From an uncultured Acetatifactor sp. (lineage in GTDB: Bacteria > Bacillota > Clostridia > Lachnospirales > Lachnospiraceae): DNA of 64,000 bases. Location: NCBI GenBank assembly GCA_910589035.1, contig CAJUSI010000001.1:46721-110720 (forward strand). Reading direction: 5' to 3'. Positions 50,450 through 59,919 of the stretch are shown here, piece by piece. The notes beneath the pieces were generated by a model. The model did no database searches. It saw nothing but the letters and a program-made list of their open reading frames with translations, and was not told where the DNA came from. Every line of letters begins with the position of its first letter. Positions within the stretch are counted from its first letter, which is position 1. A program made the position numbers and the translations under genes.

Positions 50450-51677
50450 TTACCATCTCATCCGATTTTCCAGGCTGGCCTCCTGCGCCGCCTTCGTATT
50501 CTCCCGGACATACACCGCCGGCCCCTCAAAATCCGGAAGCGCAAGCAGGCCGGACTTAACCGCACAGTCCCCCATCAGTCCGACGCTCCTGAATATCAGC
50601 GTCTGTAACACAATCCTGGCCGCCTGGCTGCGCACGCATTCCGAGGCATGCATTTCCATAATCCGGCAATCGCACGAGAACATTTGTTCGTAAACTTGTG
50701 CCATTCTCTCTGTTTCCGCCGAAAGAATCTCGAAAATCCGCTTTTCCTCCCCTTCCGTGACAATCATGAATTCCGGCTGCATTTCACCGGAGACGGCCTT
50801 ATAGATCTTTTCCCGAAAAGCGCCGGTATCCCGCCATTTCTCAAAGTAACGATTGTTCTCCGGAAGGATGCTGAAATCTGCGGCCGCCGCATAGTATTTC
50901 TCATCGATTCCGGCATACCCCGCGAAGTCTCCCACACGGCGCCCGGTGTCATACTCTTCGTCCGCAATTCCGTAGTTAACGCCTGCAGCGCCGTCATACA
51001 GCCCTTCCTTTTCCTGAAGCGCTAAATGAGCTTCTTTAAATCTGTTATGCCCCTGCCGCATAAGGGGCCATAACATTCCCCAGAGCAGGCAGTTATCAGA
51101 CAGCTGCCTGCAGATCCGGGAGCATTTCCTTATCTCATCCAGCTTATCCTTCATGCCCGATAACATCTCTGCAAGAGCGGGAACCGCAAAGCCCTCCGCC
51201 TTTTTCCAGAATTCCTTCCTGCTCTCCTCCGTAAATATCACCAGGCTGGTCTGATACTTTCCGGCAGGCGTTTTTGAAATAAGCCGATACCTCTCCAGCA
51301 GGGCAAGCTCATCCTCCAGATAGACAGAACCCACGCCCAGCTCGATGGCCAGCTCCCTCACCGACATGGCCGTATAATATGCCGACAGCAGAATCTGCCC
51401 CGGGAGCTTTCTGGAAAACAGTCTGCTGTATTCCTCGTTGACAGGTAAGGCGGCTCCTTTTCCGCATAAACTTCCGGCAGGTGTTGGCGGCAATCCCCCA
51501 CACATATCCGTAGAACGCCTCCTCCTTCCTGATTTTGTCCGCACTCTGAAGAATGGCCAGCACGATATCATTGGTCAGATCCTCCGCATCCGCCCTTTCC
51601 GGCACCCGCGACAGCGCATAGGCAAAAATCGTCCTGAGATTCTCCTCCACAAATCGGGCCGCTCTGATAGGTTCCAA
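50450..51677 (-). pseudogene. Broken sigma-like regulator: sigma-70 region 2 frame-shifted from a C-terminal HTH domain
   Basis: Frame 1 (from 51677) encodes MEPIRAARFVEENLRTIFAY, then DAEDLTNDIVLAILQ and FYGYVWGIAANTCRKFMRK, a sigma-70 region 2 with its core-binding helix. Near 51440 the sense switches to a second frame that runs to 50450 with YSRLFSRKLPGQILLSAYY, SVRELAIELGVGSVYLEDEL and a long C-terminal region. The related full-length proteins join these through a region 4-type segment that is missing here. A deletion plus a frameshift therefore separates the two parts. The downstream part could still be made as a separate HTH protein, but no clear start is seen. Confidence 0.6.
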
Positions 51678-51797
51678 AAACGCTCCTCCTCTCTGTCATG
51701 GTTTTGAAAGCTTTCATCTATATAGTACCGGAAAGGGAAGCCCGGTTAAACGAATCCGTCACTTTTAGATAAAATTTCCCCGGGCAGCGGCATGAAT

Positions 51798-53159
51798 TCA
51801 GAAGCTCCCGTCCCAGAGGGGCATTCCGGTGATATACTCCCTCTGGACGGCGGGAACATAGTACGCGCCGTAGTCCTTCAGTCCGTCCTCCCCCTCCATC
51901 TCCGGAATTTCGATGAGAAACCGATAATAGGGCATATAATATTCCTCGTATTTCCCCGTCCGGTATACCAGCTCCACGCCGGCGACATATTCCTTTCCGG
52001 GGATTTCATAGGGCACTGTGGTGATGTAATATCCTCCCAGCAAAAGCTCTTCTGCCTCCGCCGCGGATAGGATGGGATACTCCCCCGCCTTATCGGACAA
52101 ATCCCCGTTGAAAATCCTCACCATCCAAAGCTTCCCCTCGTCATTGCAGTAAAAGATCACCTGCCTGAAATGATAATTCAGGATCTCTTCCGTGACAGAA
52201 TCCCCCGTATCATAGAATCCGATGGAATAATGCTGCCTGCGGTAGATATCATACCAGCCGTCATGGATATTGAGCTTCGGCTGCTTCATTCCAAGCAGGG
52301 CCGAGTAAGATTCCCCCAGATACCCCGCCGTCTCCCGGATCTCCTCATAGGAAGAATAATGGGTAAAATGGTATCCTTCCGGAAGAGAAATGGCAGGCTC
52401 AAAGGTGATCTGGGCAGTCATGGCCCCGTCCACTCTGATCTCCACACCGTTTTCCTCCGCCCTCACCTCCGTGGGATCAAAGAATCCTTCCGGAACCTCG
52501 CCCCCCAGTTTCTCCGTCACCGCCTCCTGCTGCTCCGGGCTGTACATGCCCACCTCCTCAATGTTCAGCTGTTCGGTGTCCATGCCCAGCCGCCCTGCTA
52601 CATCCGTCAGAAAGGAGCGCATGGCGTCGAAGTCCGTCCCGGATACGATATAATTGTCGTCATAGGACAGCGGATTCCGGTATACGGGCAGGGTGGATAG
52701 CTGCGCCTCCCTGGACCATGGATTCGAATTGATCAGCTCCGATACGTCGAATGCCATATAGCCCTCGTAGCCCATTGCCTCCTGCCCGTTTCCCGTGACG
52801 GCAAGCAGGGGAAGCTCCCCCGGATTCTGTGCGCTTCCGCCTCCCTCCGGGAAACCGGACGGGTTCTCTCCCCGGCTCTGGTCCGGAAGTCCGGATGAAT
52901 TTTGCTCCAGCCCCTGGTCCGGTCCCTCGGATGGGTTCTCCCCCCGCCCCTGGTCCGGGAGCCCGGATGGACTCCTCCCTGTCAGCCGCATCCCCCCGTA
53001 AACGGCCAGGGCAAGGCAGGCGGCGGCCGCGCCCCATTTCACCAGCCGGAATCCTTTTCCCCTCCTTTGCAGGGGCGCCGCCTCCGCGATGTATTTCTCT
53101 TCCACATTGCCCAGAGCATCCAGAATGCGTTCGTTTTTCATAGGATATTCTTTTTTCAT
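51798..53159 (-). CDS. Membrane-anchored partner of the ECF sigma factor (anti-sigma-like)
   Basis: 453 residues: a short cytoplasmic lead (MKKEYPMKNERILDALGNVE), one membrane helix (GAAAACLALAVYGGMRL), a Gly/Pro-rich linker made of repeated GLPDQGRGENPS-type units, then a large outside domain with no family I recognise. Gene position and shape match the regulators coded behind Lachnospiraceae ECF sigmas. ATG 53159 overlaps the sigma stop as ATGA, with GGAGG upstream. It probably holds the sigma factor at the membrane until an envelope signal arrives. Confidence 0.7.
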   Translation of the reverse strand: MKKEYPMKNERILDALGNVEEKYIAEAAPLQRRGKGFRLVKWGAAAACLALAVYGGMRLTGRSPSGLPDQGRGENPSEGPDQGLEQNSSGLPDQSRGENPSGFPEGGGSAQNPGELPLLAVTGNGQEAMGYEGYMAFDVSELINSNPWSREAQLSTLPVYRNPLSYDDNYIVSGTDFDAMRSFLTDVAGRLGMDTEQLNIEEVGMYSPEQQEAVTEKLGGEVPEGFFDPTEVRAEENGVEIRVDGAMTAQITFEPAISLPEGYHFTHYSSYEEIRETAGYLGESYSALLGMKQPKLNIHDGWYDIYRRQHYSIGFYDTGDSVTEEILNYHFRQVIFYCNDEGKLWMVRIFNGDLSDKAGEYPILSAAEAEELLLGGYYITTVPYEIPGKEYVAGVELVYRTGKYEEYYMPYYRFLIEIPEMEGEDGLKDYGAYYVPAVQREYITGMPLWDGSF

Positions 53160-53716
53160 AAGGTGATTCCCTCCTTCTCCAGTAATTTTCTGAGCTGGTT
53201 CCGGGAACGCAGCAGTGACATTTTCACCTTGCTCTCGCCCATGCCGAAGTCTTCCGCAATCTCTTTGACGGAAGACAGGTACCAATATCGTCGCATGAAA
53301 ATCTTTCTCGGCTCCTCGGACAGGGAAGCCAGAAAATGGTTGAGCACCTCCGCCAGCGCCATATCATCCACAATTTCCTCCACACAGTCGCCTGCGGGAA
53401 CGCATTCCTGCAGCTCATGGAGAGCCAGAGCAGTCTGTCCGCCGCCCCGTTTTTCAGCGGTATATCGTTTATACCTGTTCAAAGAGAGATTTCGCGTGAT
53501 TTTGCCGAGAAATACCGGGAATCGATCGGGACGCTTCGGCGGTATGGTTTCCCAGGCCTTCAGCCAGGTCTCATTGACACATTCCTCGCTGTCCTCGATG
53601 CTGTGCAGGATGTTGCGGGCAATAGAGTGGCAGTATCTTCCGTATTTGTCCGCGGTTTCCGATATGGCCCTCTCCGAGCGCGCCCAATATAGATCCAGAA
53701 TCTGCTTATCGTCCAT
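53156..53716 (-). CDS. ECF-type RNA polymerase sigma factor
   Basis: 186 residues with region 2 (DKYGRYCHSIARNILHSIED, ECVNETWLKAWETIPP) and region 4 (LSSVKEIAEDFGMGESKVKM with the recognition helix VKMSLLRSRNQL), and no region 1 or 3, as in ECF sigmas. AAAGGAG precedes ATG 53716. Translationally coupled to the membrane-anchored partner. A broken sigma-like gene follows on the same strand. Confidence 0.9.
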   Translation of the reverse strand: MDDKQILDLYWARSERAISETADKYGRYCHSIARNILHSIEDSEECVNETWLKAWETIPPKRPDRFPVFLGKITRNLSLNRYKRYTAEKRGGGQTALALHELQECVPAGDCVEEIVDDMALAEVLNHFLASLSEEPRKIFMRRYWYLSSVKEIAEDFGMGESKVKMSLLRSRNQLRKLLEKEGITL

Positions 53717-53952
53717 GGATTTCTCCTTTCTGCAGGGCTGTTCCGTTTTCCCGGACGCCGTTTTCGTGTCCCGGAAAGCTCTTCACCCTGATAGACAACA
53801 AATGCTATTCATGGGTCACAGAATATTTTCAAAAATAATCTCTAAAATTCTCATTTCCTGTTTTTGCCGTATCTCTGTCCTCATGGAATAAGCCGGACGA
53901 ACGGAACCTGTCATCTCCGTTTTCGCCAGGCTTATTCTGACATACTGCTATT
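53717..53952. other. Upstream region of the ECF sigma gene
   Basis: No gene supported. It should hold the sigma promoter, but I could not pick a clear -35/-10 pair. Confidence 0.3.
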
Positions 53953-54042
53953 TATACTGCTTAACGATTTCACTTGCCGCGAAACCGGACTGCATAACGC
54001 TGTCTGGTTCAATCGCATGAATACATCAGGCAGTATTCAGCG
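53953..54042 (-). repeat. About 90-bp interspersed repeat, copy 2
   Basis: Reverse-complement match of 40872-40963: TATACTGCTTAACGATTTCA, then TTGCCG, and TCGCATGAATACAT are the corresponding blocks. It lies between the ECF sigma promoter region and the UroD-like gene's 3' end. Confidence 0.75.
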
Positions 54043-54155
54043 TTATGCAGTATACCTGTAAATCTGCGAAGAAAGCCTCCGTAAACCGGCTCCTCTCTTC
54101 ACACAGAGGAGTTGTCCCGGACAGATACCATCTGTCTCGTCTTGGAATAAACCGG

Positions 54156-55142
54156 TTAGGTGCCTCCGAAATTCCGTTTATAATCCTCATAACTGCCGTA
54201 TTCTCTCCAGAGCTCCATCATCAGCTCGTACCTCTCCAGGAAGAGCCCGGTGTAGACGCAGTTGGATGTGGAGAAAATATACCCCCTGCCCTCCGCCATT
54301 CCTTCCCGCAGGGACCGGAGCACATCCTGCCTGCATTCCTCCTCTGTGCCGGTCTGCAGCAGACCGCAGTTCACATTTCCCACCAGGGCAATCTCCGTGC
54401 CGATGAGTCTGCGCACCTCCGGAATGGATACCCCGCCCTGGGGATCCAGGGAGTGGATGGCATGGGGGCCGCAGTCCGCTATCTGCTTCACAATGGGCAT
54501 GATATTCCCGTCGGTATGCTTGATGATATAATACCCCATTTTTCGGTATTCCGTGATGGTCTCCTTCAGATAGGGAACGATAAATTCATCAAAGGCCTCC
54601 GGGCTGAAGAAGGGATTCACGTTAAAGCAGTAATCCGAACACAGCGTAAATCCGTCCAGCAGATGCCCCTTCTCATCCAGCTTCCTGGCAAAGTCCAACG
54701 CCTCCTCCACCCGGCGGGCGGATATTTCGTTGAGCTTATCCGGTTCTTCGTACATCTGTGTGGAAAATTCCATCATCCCGTTGCCGTCCGGAATGGCCCA
54801 GGTGGGATCCCCATGTGCCATAATATAGTATTCGTCCCCGCTCTTCTCCCTGATCAGCTCCAAAAGCCGCCGGGTGCCATCCAGCCCGCCCGGATTGGGA
54901 TGGATGAAGATTGCGCTGTGTCCGTAGGCCCTGGCGGTATCCACATAGATCTGGGCCATCTCATTCATATGGAGATTCTGTTCCGAACGGCTCATCTGAT
55001 TCCATTGCTCATAATATCGGTGGGAAGGGTGCACTTTCCCGAATTTCTCCATGGTAAGGAAAAATACCAGCTCGAATGTGGGAACCTGACCTCCTATGGG
55101 TTCACATTTCAGAGTTTTGATAAATCTCTCACGGTTTGTCAT
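54156..55142 (-). CDS. Uroporphyrinogen decarboxylase-like protein (MtaA/CmuA type)
   Basis: 328 residues, a URO-D fold. It carries IIKHTDGNIMPIVKQI and IHSLDPQGGVSIPEVRRLIG, which resemble the methyltransferase MtaA/CmuA side of the family more than HemE; the N-terminal Arg motif of true HemE (RPVDRxPVW-like) is altered to KCEPIGGQVPTFE. In anaerobes such proteins move methyl groups between corrinoid proteins and coenzymes, or act on unknown substrates. No corrinoid protein adjoins. ATG 55142 has GGAG upstream. Confidence 0.8.
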   Translation of the reverse strand: MTNRERFIKTLKCEPIGGQVPTFELVFFLTMEKFGKVHPSHRYYEQWNQMSRSEQNLHMNEMAQIYVDTARAYGHSAIFIHPNPGGLDGTRRLLELIREKSGDEYYIMAHGDPTWAIPDGNGMMEFSTQMYEEPDKLNEISARRVEEALDFARKLDEKGHLLDGFTLCSDYCFNVNPFFSPEAFDEFIVPYLKETITEYRKMGYYIIKHTDGNIMPIVKQIADCGPHAIHSLDPQGGVSIPEVRRLIGTEIALVGNVNCGLLQTGTEEECRQDVLRSLREGMAEGRGYIFSTSNCVYTGLFLERYELMMELWREYGSYEDYKRNFGGT

Positions 55143-55170
55143 TATATGCCGTTCTCCTCTCTGTTATAAA

Positions 55171-55300
55171 AAGTATCGGCGGCACCTTATTGATGCCATG
55201 TCCGTCTGGCGGCGGACTTTCCTAATAAAGTAAAAAATGCCGGCAGTACCTTATTAATGCCATGTCCGACTGTAGACGAGCTTTCCCATGAAGCAGGAAA
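55171..55300. repeat. Two direct copies of a degenerate ~65-bp unit
   Basis: GGCACCTTATTGATGCCATG and a second copy (AGTACCTTATTAATGCCATG) are each followed by GTCCG and a GACTTTCC/GAGCTTTCC end. They lie upstream of the UroD-like gene. Confidence 0.6.
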
Positions 55301-55388
55301 AGAGCCCGCTTGCGGAGTTCTCGCCGCAAACGCGTCGCTTCAGAAGCAAACATCCAATGCGTTTGACGCATCCCCCGGAGAGCAAAAT

Positions 55389-55429
55389 AAGCCCAGCGAA
55401 CACATCATCTGTATATTCGTTGGGCTAAT
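55389..55429 (-). terminator. Probable terminator hairpin after the XRE regulator gene
   Basis: TAAGCCCAGCGAA and TTCGTTGGGCTAA pair over 11 of 13 bases. It lies 40 bases after the XRE stop. Confidence 0.55.
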
Positions 55430-55468
55430 TCTATCATACTGCTCTTGACTTGTAAACAAGCCAAATCC

Positions 55469-56464
55469 CTATTTTCCTCTCCCGGATCCCGCCACCGCTT
55501 TGATGATTCCCAAAAAGACCACGAAAAGCAGTGCAGCCACGGGCCAGATAATCGCTGCGAATTTCCAGGAATTATTATACATACCGATTCCCACGAAGAT
55601 TGCTGTCACCAGGCACCAGTACACTCCCGGGAAGAAGGAGGTTCTTCTGTTCACTTCCTTTTTCTCCACGGTATAATCCCCCTCCTGGAGCAGCTTGTCA
55701 TAGCTGCCCTTTATAGTTCCGGCCTTTACGAAAAGGAATACGCCGACGGCAACCATGACAAACAGCAGGGATACGCAGTAAATATACACGATGTCCGGCG
55801 CAGAAAACGCTGCGGCAACCATCAAAGGCACAATCCCCAGAATACAGAGCACCGTTCCCACGGTAATGCTCATATTATATGTTTTGCTGAAGCCTTCCCT
55901 CTTTTTTACCGCAAGTCCCTTTACGCCGTACTGCAGTGTCAGCTTCTCCCGCTCCATATAAGAATAGGGTTCCATCTGCATACTGATATATACCAGAATG
56001 CCTGCGCCGATGGCCACCAGAACCAGGAGAAGTGTCATGCCGACGCCGCCTGCCATATCCGCGCTGATTGCTATTTTCCCGTATTCCTGCATGCCTGCCA
56101 GCAAAATCAGACAGATGGGGGAGAGCACGCACAGGGCCGTCCCCGCCGCCATGGGAAGGGACAGCTTCGCTGCGAGCCCCATAAAGCGTTCCGCCTCCTC
56201 CATGCTTACCACCCGTGCATTGGTCTCCCCACATTCCTCTTCCATCCTGGGAAGCTCCTCCGTGTCCATCTCATCCTTCAGCAGATAATCCGTGCTCACC
56301 CCGAAGAGATGGCTCAGAACAAGAATTTTGTCAATGTCCGGCACCGAGGCGCCGCTCTCCCATTTTGATACGGACTGTCTGGACACATCCAGCTTGCCCG
56401 CCAGGTCCTCCTGAGACCATCCTTTTTTCTTCCGCAAGACCATAATTTTTTCTGCAAGTATCAT
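55469..56464 (-). CDS. XRE-family regulator with C-terminal membrane domain
   Basis: 331 residues: helix-turn-helix at 1-65 (MVLRKKKGWSQEDLAGKLDV, SRQSVSKWESGAS), a linker of about 40, then five to six membrane helices (LLLVLVAIGAGILVYISM, LCILGIVPLMVAAAF, LLFVMVAVGVFLFV, AAIIWPVAALLFVVFLGI). This HTH-plus-membrane type is common in Firmicutes and is thought to report on the membrane. ATG 56464 follows AAAGGA. Target unknown. Confidence 0.88.
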   Translation of the reverse strand: MILAEKIMVLRKKKGWSQEDLAGKLDVSRQSVSKWESGASVPDIDKILVLSHLFGVSTDYLLKDEMDTEELPRMEEECGETNARVVSMEEAERFMGLAAKLSLPMAAGTALCVLSPICLILLAGMQEYGKIAISADMAGGVGMTLLLVLVAIGAGILVYISMQMEPYSYMEREKLTLQYGVKGLAVKKREGFSKTYNMSITVGTVLCILGIVPLMVAAAFSAPDIVYIYCVSLLFVMVAVGVFLFVKAGTIKGSYDKLLQEGDYTVEKKEVNRRTSFFPGVYWCLVTAIFVGIGMYNNSWKFAAIIWPVAALLFVVFLGIIKAVAGSGRGK

Positions 56465-56523
56465 ATCTTTTTCCTTTCTTTATAATATTTTTTCTTACTT
56501 TTCCTCACTTTTTCTCCTGTATA

Positions 56524-56650
56524 CCCTCGGAGCCTCTGAACCGCGTTTCCCGGGACTTCTGAAATTCAGACCTTACAGATTCCATCCTTTTTACGGAAAA
56601 CGCTGATTGCATATCACTGTTTTCTGCCAGAAGCTTCCGGGAGACCAGTC
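56524..56650. repeat. About 125-bp interspersed repeat, copy 1
   Basis: CCTCGGAGCCTCTGAACCGC at the left, then TTTTTACGGAAAAC and TGTTTTCTGCC and GGGAGAC at the right. The same order of blocks occurs at 63070-63197. The ends are partly inverted (CTCGGA / TCCGGGAG). Confidence 0.6.
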
Positions 56651-56769
56651 TCAGCGAAACCAGGCTGAACCGGAGAAACAGTCCCGGACTGACTGCCGGG
56701 AGCACTGCACTTCTCCCTGCTGTCGCCTGATCTGTGCGGCTCTGCGGCGGGAGCATCACAAGGGCTGCA

Positions 56770-56929
56770 GGCTCTGCGGCGGAATCTCCGCTGGGACTGC
56801 TGGCTCTTCGACGGAATTTTCGCTGGGACTGCTGGCTCTTCGACGGAATCTTCGACGGGGCCGCAGGCTCTTCGACGGAATCTCCGACGGGGCCGCAGGC
56901 TCTTCGACGGAATCTTCGACGGGGCTGCG
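56770..56929. repeat. Minisatellite: five tandem 32-bp units
   Basis: Units start at 56770, 56802, 56834, 56866 and 56898 (consensus GGCTCTTCGACGGAATCTTC plus GACGGGGCCGCA). 32 is not a multiple of three, so no protein repeat results. The units are contiguous without spacers, so it is not a CRISPR. It lies between the XRE gene's promoter side and the AMP-ligase gene. No gene is supported in 56465-57348. Confidence 0.85.
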
Positions 56930-57348
56930 CGGTTCTGTTCCGGTGAGGATGATAAAATTATATCTCAAATGCCGGTTGACAACTACCAATTGCGCTTTGA
57001 AATTTGTCAACCGTCGGTTGCATTTTCCCTCAACCGTCCGCTCCGGCCTCTGGAATCCTGATTTTTCAGACAATACCGCTTAATTTCAGACTATATCAGC
57101 CCAGAAAGTCCGGAAGCAGAATTTTGCTGAAATTGGAGGTTTGACTTTTTCCGGGGAATATGATACCTTTAACAATGTAATGTTTTAAAGCGGCGAACTA
57201 TAAATAGCGGATGGCCGGGAAGCTCCGGGGAATACCGGGCTTTATCATTTTTTCGTGTTCATTTGCTTTCTTTAGCGTAACACGCTGAAGTTCAGCGCTG
57301 CTGCACAAAGAAAATAACCGCATAAAGATAATATCAGGAGGATGAGAC

Positions 57349-58983
57349 ATGCCGGTAACGGATTTTCTAGACAGAAACGCAAGGGAGTATCCCAATGAAA
57401 CAGCATTGGTGGAGCTGAACCCGGATGAAAAGGACACCAGGAGAACCACATGGAAAGAGTACGAGCTGATTCAGCCGGATCGGTTTCAGCCCTACCGCCG
57501 GGAGATCACCTGGAGCGTCTTCAACGAGAAGGCCAACCGCTTCGCAAATCTGCTCCTCGGGCGGGGCATCCGGAAGGGGAACAAGGTAGCCATATTGATG
57601 TACAACTGCCTGGAATGGCTCCCCATCTATTTCGGCGTACTGAAAAGCGGCGCCATCGCCGTGCCCTTCAATTTCCGCTATGATGCGGAGGAAATACTCT
57701 ACTGTGCGGAGCTGGCCCAGGTGGATATGATCGTCTTCGGTCCTGCCTTCATCGGCCGTATCGAAGCCAATGCGGAGCGGCTGTGCAAGGGGAGGCTCCT
57801 GGTCTATGTGGGGGACAGCTGTCCCAGCTTCGCGGAGAGCTATCACGAGCTGGTGGCGGACTGCTCCAGCCAGGCCCCCGATGTGGTCATCACGGAGGAG
57901 GATTACGGCGCCATCTATTTCTCTTCGGGAACCACGGGCTTTCCCAAAGCCATTTTACATAAGCACCGGAGCCTTACCCAGGCCGCAGAGATGGAGCAGA
58001 AGCATCACGGCACCGGCCGGGGCGACACCTTCCTGTGTATTCCCCCCCTGTACCACACCGGAGCGAAGTTCCACTGGATGGGCAGCCTGGTGGCGGGCAG
58101 CAAAGCCGTGCTGCTGAAGGGTACAAAACCGGAGACCATCCTCTCCACCGTTTCCAGCGAGCATTGCACCATCGTCTGGCTGCTGGTACCCTGGGCCCAG
58201 GATATCCTGGACGCCCTGGACAGGGGGGATATCAGCCTGGCGGATTATACACTGGACCAATGGCGGCTCATGCATATCGGCGCCCAGCCCGTGCCCCCCT
58301 CCCTGATCAAGCGGTGGAAAGCTTATTTCCCCCATCATGATTACGATACCAACTACGGTCTGTCCGAATCCACCGGCCCCGGCTGCGTACATCTCGGCCT
58401 GGAAAATATTCACAAGGTGGGCGCTATCGGCGTGCCGGGTTACCGTTGGGAGTGCAAAATCGTGGACGAGGAGGGAAAGGAAGTGGCCCACGGAGATGTG
58501 GGAGAGCTCTGCGTGAAGGGCCCCGGCGTCATGACCTGCTATTACCGGGATGAAAAAGCCACCGCGGAATCCTTAAAAGACGGATGGCTCTACACCGGCG
58601 ATATGGCAATGCAGGATGAAGATGGCTTCTATTTCCTGGTAGACCGCAAGAAGGATGTGATCGTCAGCGGCGGCGAGAATATCTATCCCGTCCAGATCGA
58701 GGACTTCCTGCGGAAATATGACAAGATCAAGGACGCGGCAGTGATCGGCCTTCCGGACAGGCGTCTCGGGGAGAAGACCGCAGCCATCATCGAGATAAAG
58801 GAGGGCATGGACTGCACCAGGGAGGAAATCGAGAGCTTCTGCCTGGAGCTGCCCCGGTACAAGCGGCCCAGGGAGATCATCTTCAGCGAGATTCCCCGGA
58901 ACGCCACAGGCAAGATCGAAAAGCCGAAGCTGCGCAAAATGTACGGCGCGGAGCGCCTGGTAGCCCAGGAAAATATGGGATAG
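57349..58983 (+). CDS. AMP-dependent acyl-CoA synthetase/ligase
   Basis: 544 residues of the ANL superfamily. The phosphate loop is YFSSGTTGFPKAI, the adenine motif is YGLSESTGPG, the hinge motif is GWLYTGDMAMQDEDGFYFLVDRKKD, and the A10 lysine is in NATGKIEK. It joins a carboxylic acid, ATP and CoA (or an acyl carrier). The N-terminal insertion ELIQPDRFQPYRREITW is longer than usual. AGGAGG is seven bases before ATG 57349. Monocistronic. Medium-chain or aromatic acid ligase; the substrate is not fixed. Confidence 0.9.
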   Translation: MPVTDFLDRNAREYPNETALVELNPDEKDTRRTTWKEYELIQPDRFQPYRREITWSVFNEKANRFANLLLGRGIRKGNKVAILMYNCLEWLPIYFGVLKSGAIAVPFNFRYDAEEILYCAELAQVDMIVFGPAFIGRIEANAERLCKGRLLVYVGDSCPSFAESYHELVADCSSQAPDVVITEEDYGAIYFSSGTTGFPKAILHKHRSLTQAAEMEQKHHGTGRGDTFLCIPPLYHTGAKFHWMGSLVAGSKAVLLKGTKPETILSTVSSEHCTIVWLLVPWAQDILDALDRGDISLADYTLDQWRLMHIGAQPVPPSLIKRWKAYFPHHDYDTNYGLSESTGPGCVHLGLENIHKVGAIGVPGYRWECKIVDEEGKEVAHGDVGELCVKGPGVMTCYYRDEKATAESLKDGWLYTGDMAMQDEDGFYFLVDRKKDVIVSGGENIYPVQIEDFLRKYDKIKDAAVIGLPDRRLGEKTAAIIEIKEGMDCTREEIESFCLELPRYKRPREIIFSEIPRNATGKIEKPKLRKMYGAERLVAQENMG

Positions 58984-59043
58984 GCGGGTAGCAGCATCTG
59001 CCGGACAGTGTCCCTCATGGGATGACGTCCAATCCACACTACA

Positions 59044-59919
59044 TTATAAATTCAGCAGTTTTGCGGCATTGCCGCCGAGAATGGCAGCCTGTTCTCCGGC
59101 GGTAAGGCCGCTTTCTTTTATGGCGAGGATATACTCCTCCTGCCCGCTCCAGGGGCTGTCCGTGCCGAAGAGGATGCGGTCCGCCCCATGCCCGCGCACC
59201 ATCCGCAAAAACGCCTCCCGGGAAAGGGGCGGATTTTCCTCCGGGCTGCGCACCATCCCCGGAGCGGGCTGAATCGGCAGCAGGGAAAAGGAAGTATCCA
59301 GGAACACCTCCCTGCCCACGATGCGCTCCTCCACTTCCTTCCAGGAATCCCAGCCCCCCATATGAGCCAGCACGAAGTCCCCCATCCTTCCCGCGCAGGA
59401 GCGCTCCAGCACATCCAGCGCGGATGCAATGTGGGATACGGAGGAATACGCAAGGCCCGGATACCCGATATCATACCCCGCGTGGGTGAGGACAATCAGC
59501 CCGTTCTCCCAGGCGCACTCCACAATCCGAAGATAGCGCACATCGTCCATATACACCTTCTGAAAAACAGGATGGAGCTTGATTCCCCTGATTCCTGCCT
59601 CCGCAATCCTCCGCAGAATACCGCGGTAATCCTCATTGTCGGGGTGAATCCCCCCGAAGGATATAATCCCCGACTCCCGGGTGCGGGCATTCACCTCCCC
59701 GGCGATCCGGTTAATCTCCTCCTGCTGATCGGGCCTGGTCACCACGGGAAGCAGGAGGGAGTAGTCCACTCCCGCTTTTCTCATGGACTCCCGGAGCTCC
59801 TCCGCAGTACCGTTCAGATAGTTCAGCGCCCTGGCGTTCCCGGCCAGCTTTGCGATGGCACGCCCGGCCAGGAACGCCGGAAACGTGTGGGTATGAAAAT
59901 CGATTATTTTCGCTTCCAT
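59044..59919 (-). CDS. Amidohydrolase family protein (PF04909 type)
   Basis: 291 residues, a metal-dependent TIM barrel. It carries IIDFHTHTFPAFL (HxH), GIKLHPVFQ, LIVLTHAGYDIG, VLAHMGGWDSW and ILFGTDSPWSG with the closing Asp. This group includes ACMSD-like decarboxylases and lactonase-type enzymes. The start codon ATG 59919 shares its A with the mannosidase stop (TGATG), so the two are translationally coupled. In that position it may act on the aglycone or acid product of the mannosidase, but that is inference. Confidence 0.85.
   Translation of the reverse strand: MEAKIIDFHTHTFPAFLAGRAIAKLAGNARALNYLNGTAEELRESMRKAGVDYSLLLPVVTRPDQQEEINRIAGEVNARTRESGIISFGGIHPDNEDYRGILRRIAEAGIRGIKLHPVFQKVYMDDVRYLRIVECAWENGLIVLTHAGYDIGYPGLAYSSVSHIASALDVLERSCAGRMGDFVLAHMGGWDSWKEVEERIVGREVFLDTSFSLLPIQPAPGMVRSPEENPPLSREAFLRMVRGHGADRILFGTDSPWSGQEEYILAIKESGLTAGEQAAILGGNAAKLLNL

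Noticed and set aside
56770..56929. CRISPR array
   Set aside because: The 32-bp units are directly adjacent with no unique spacers and there are no cas genes.
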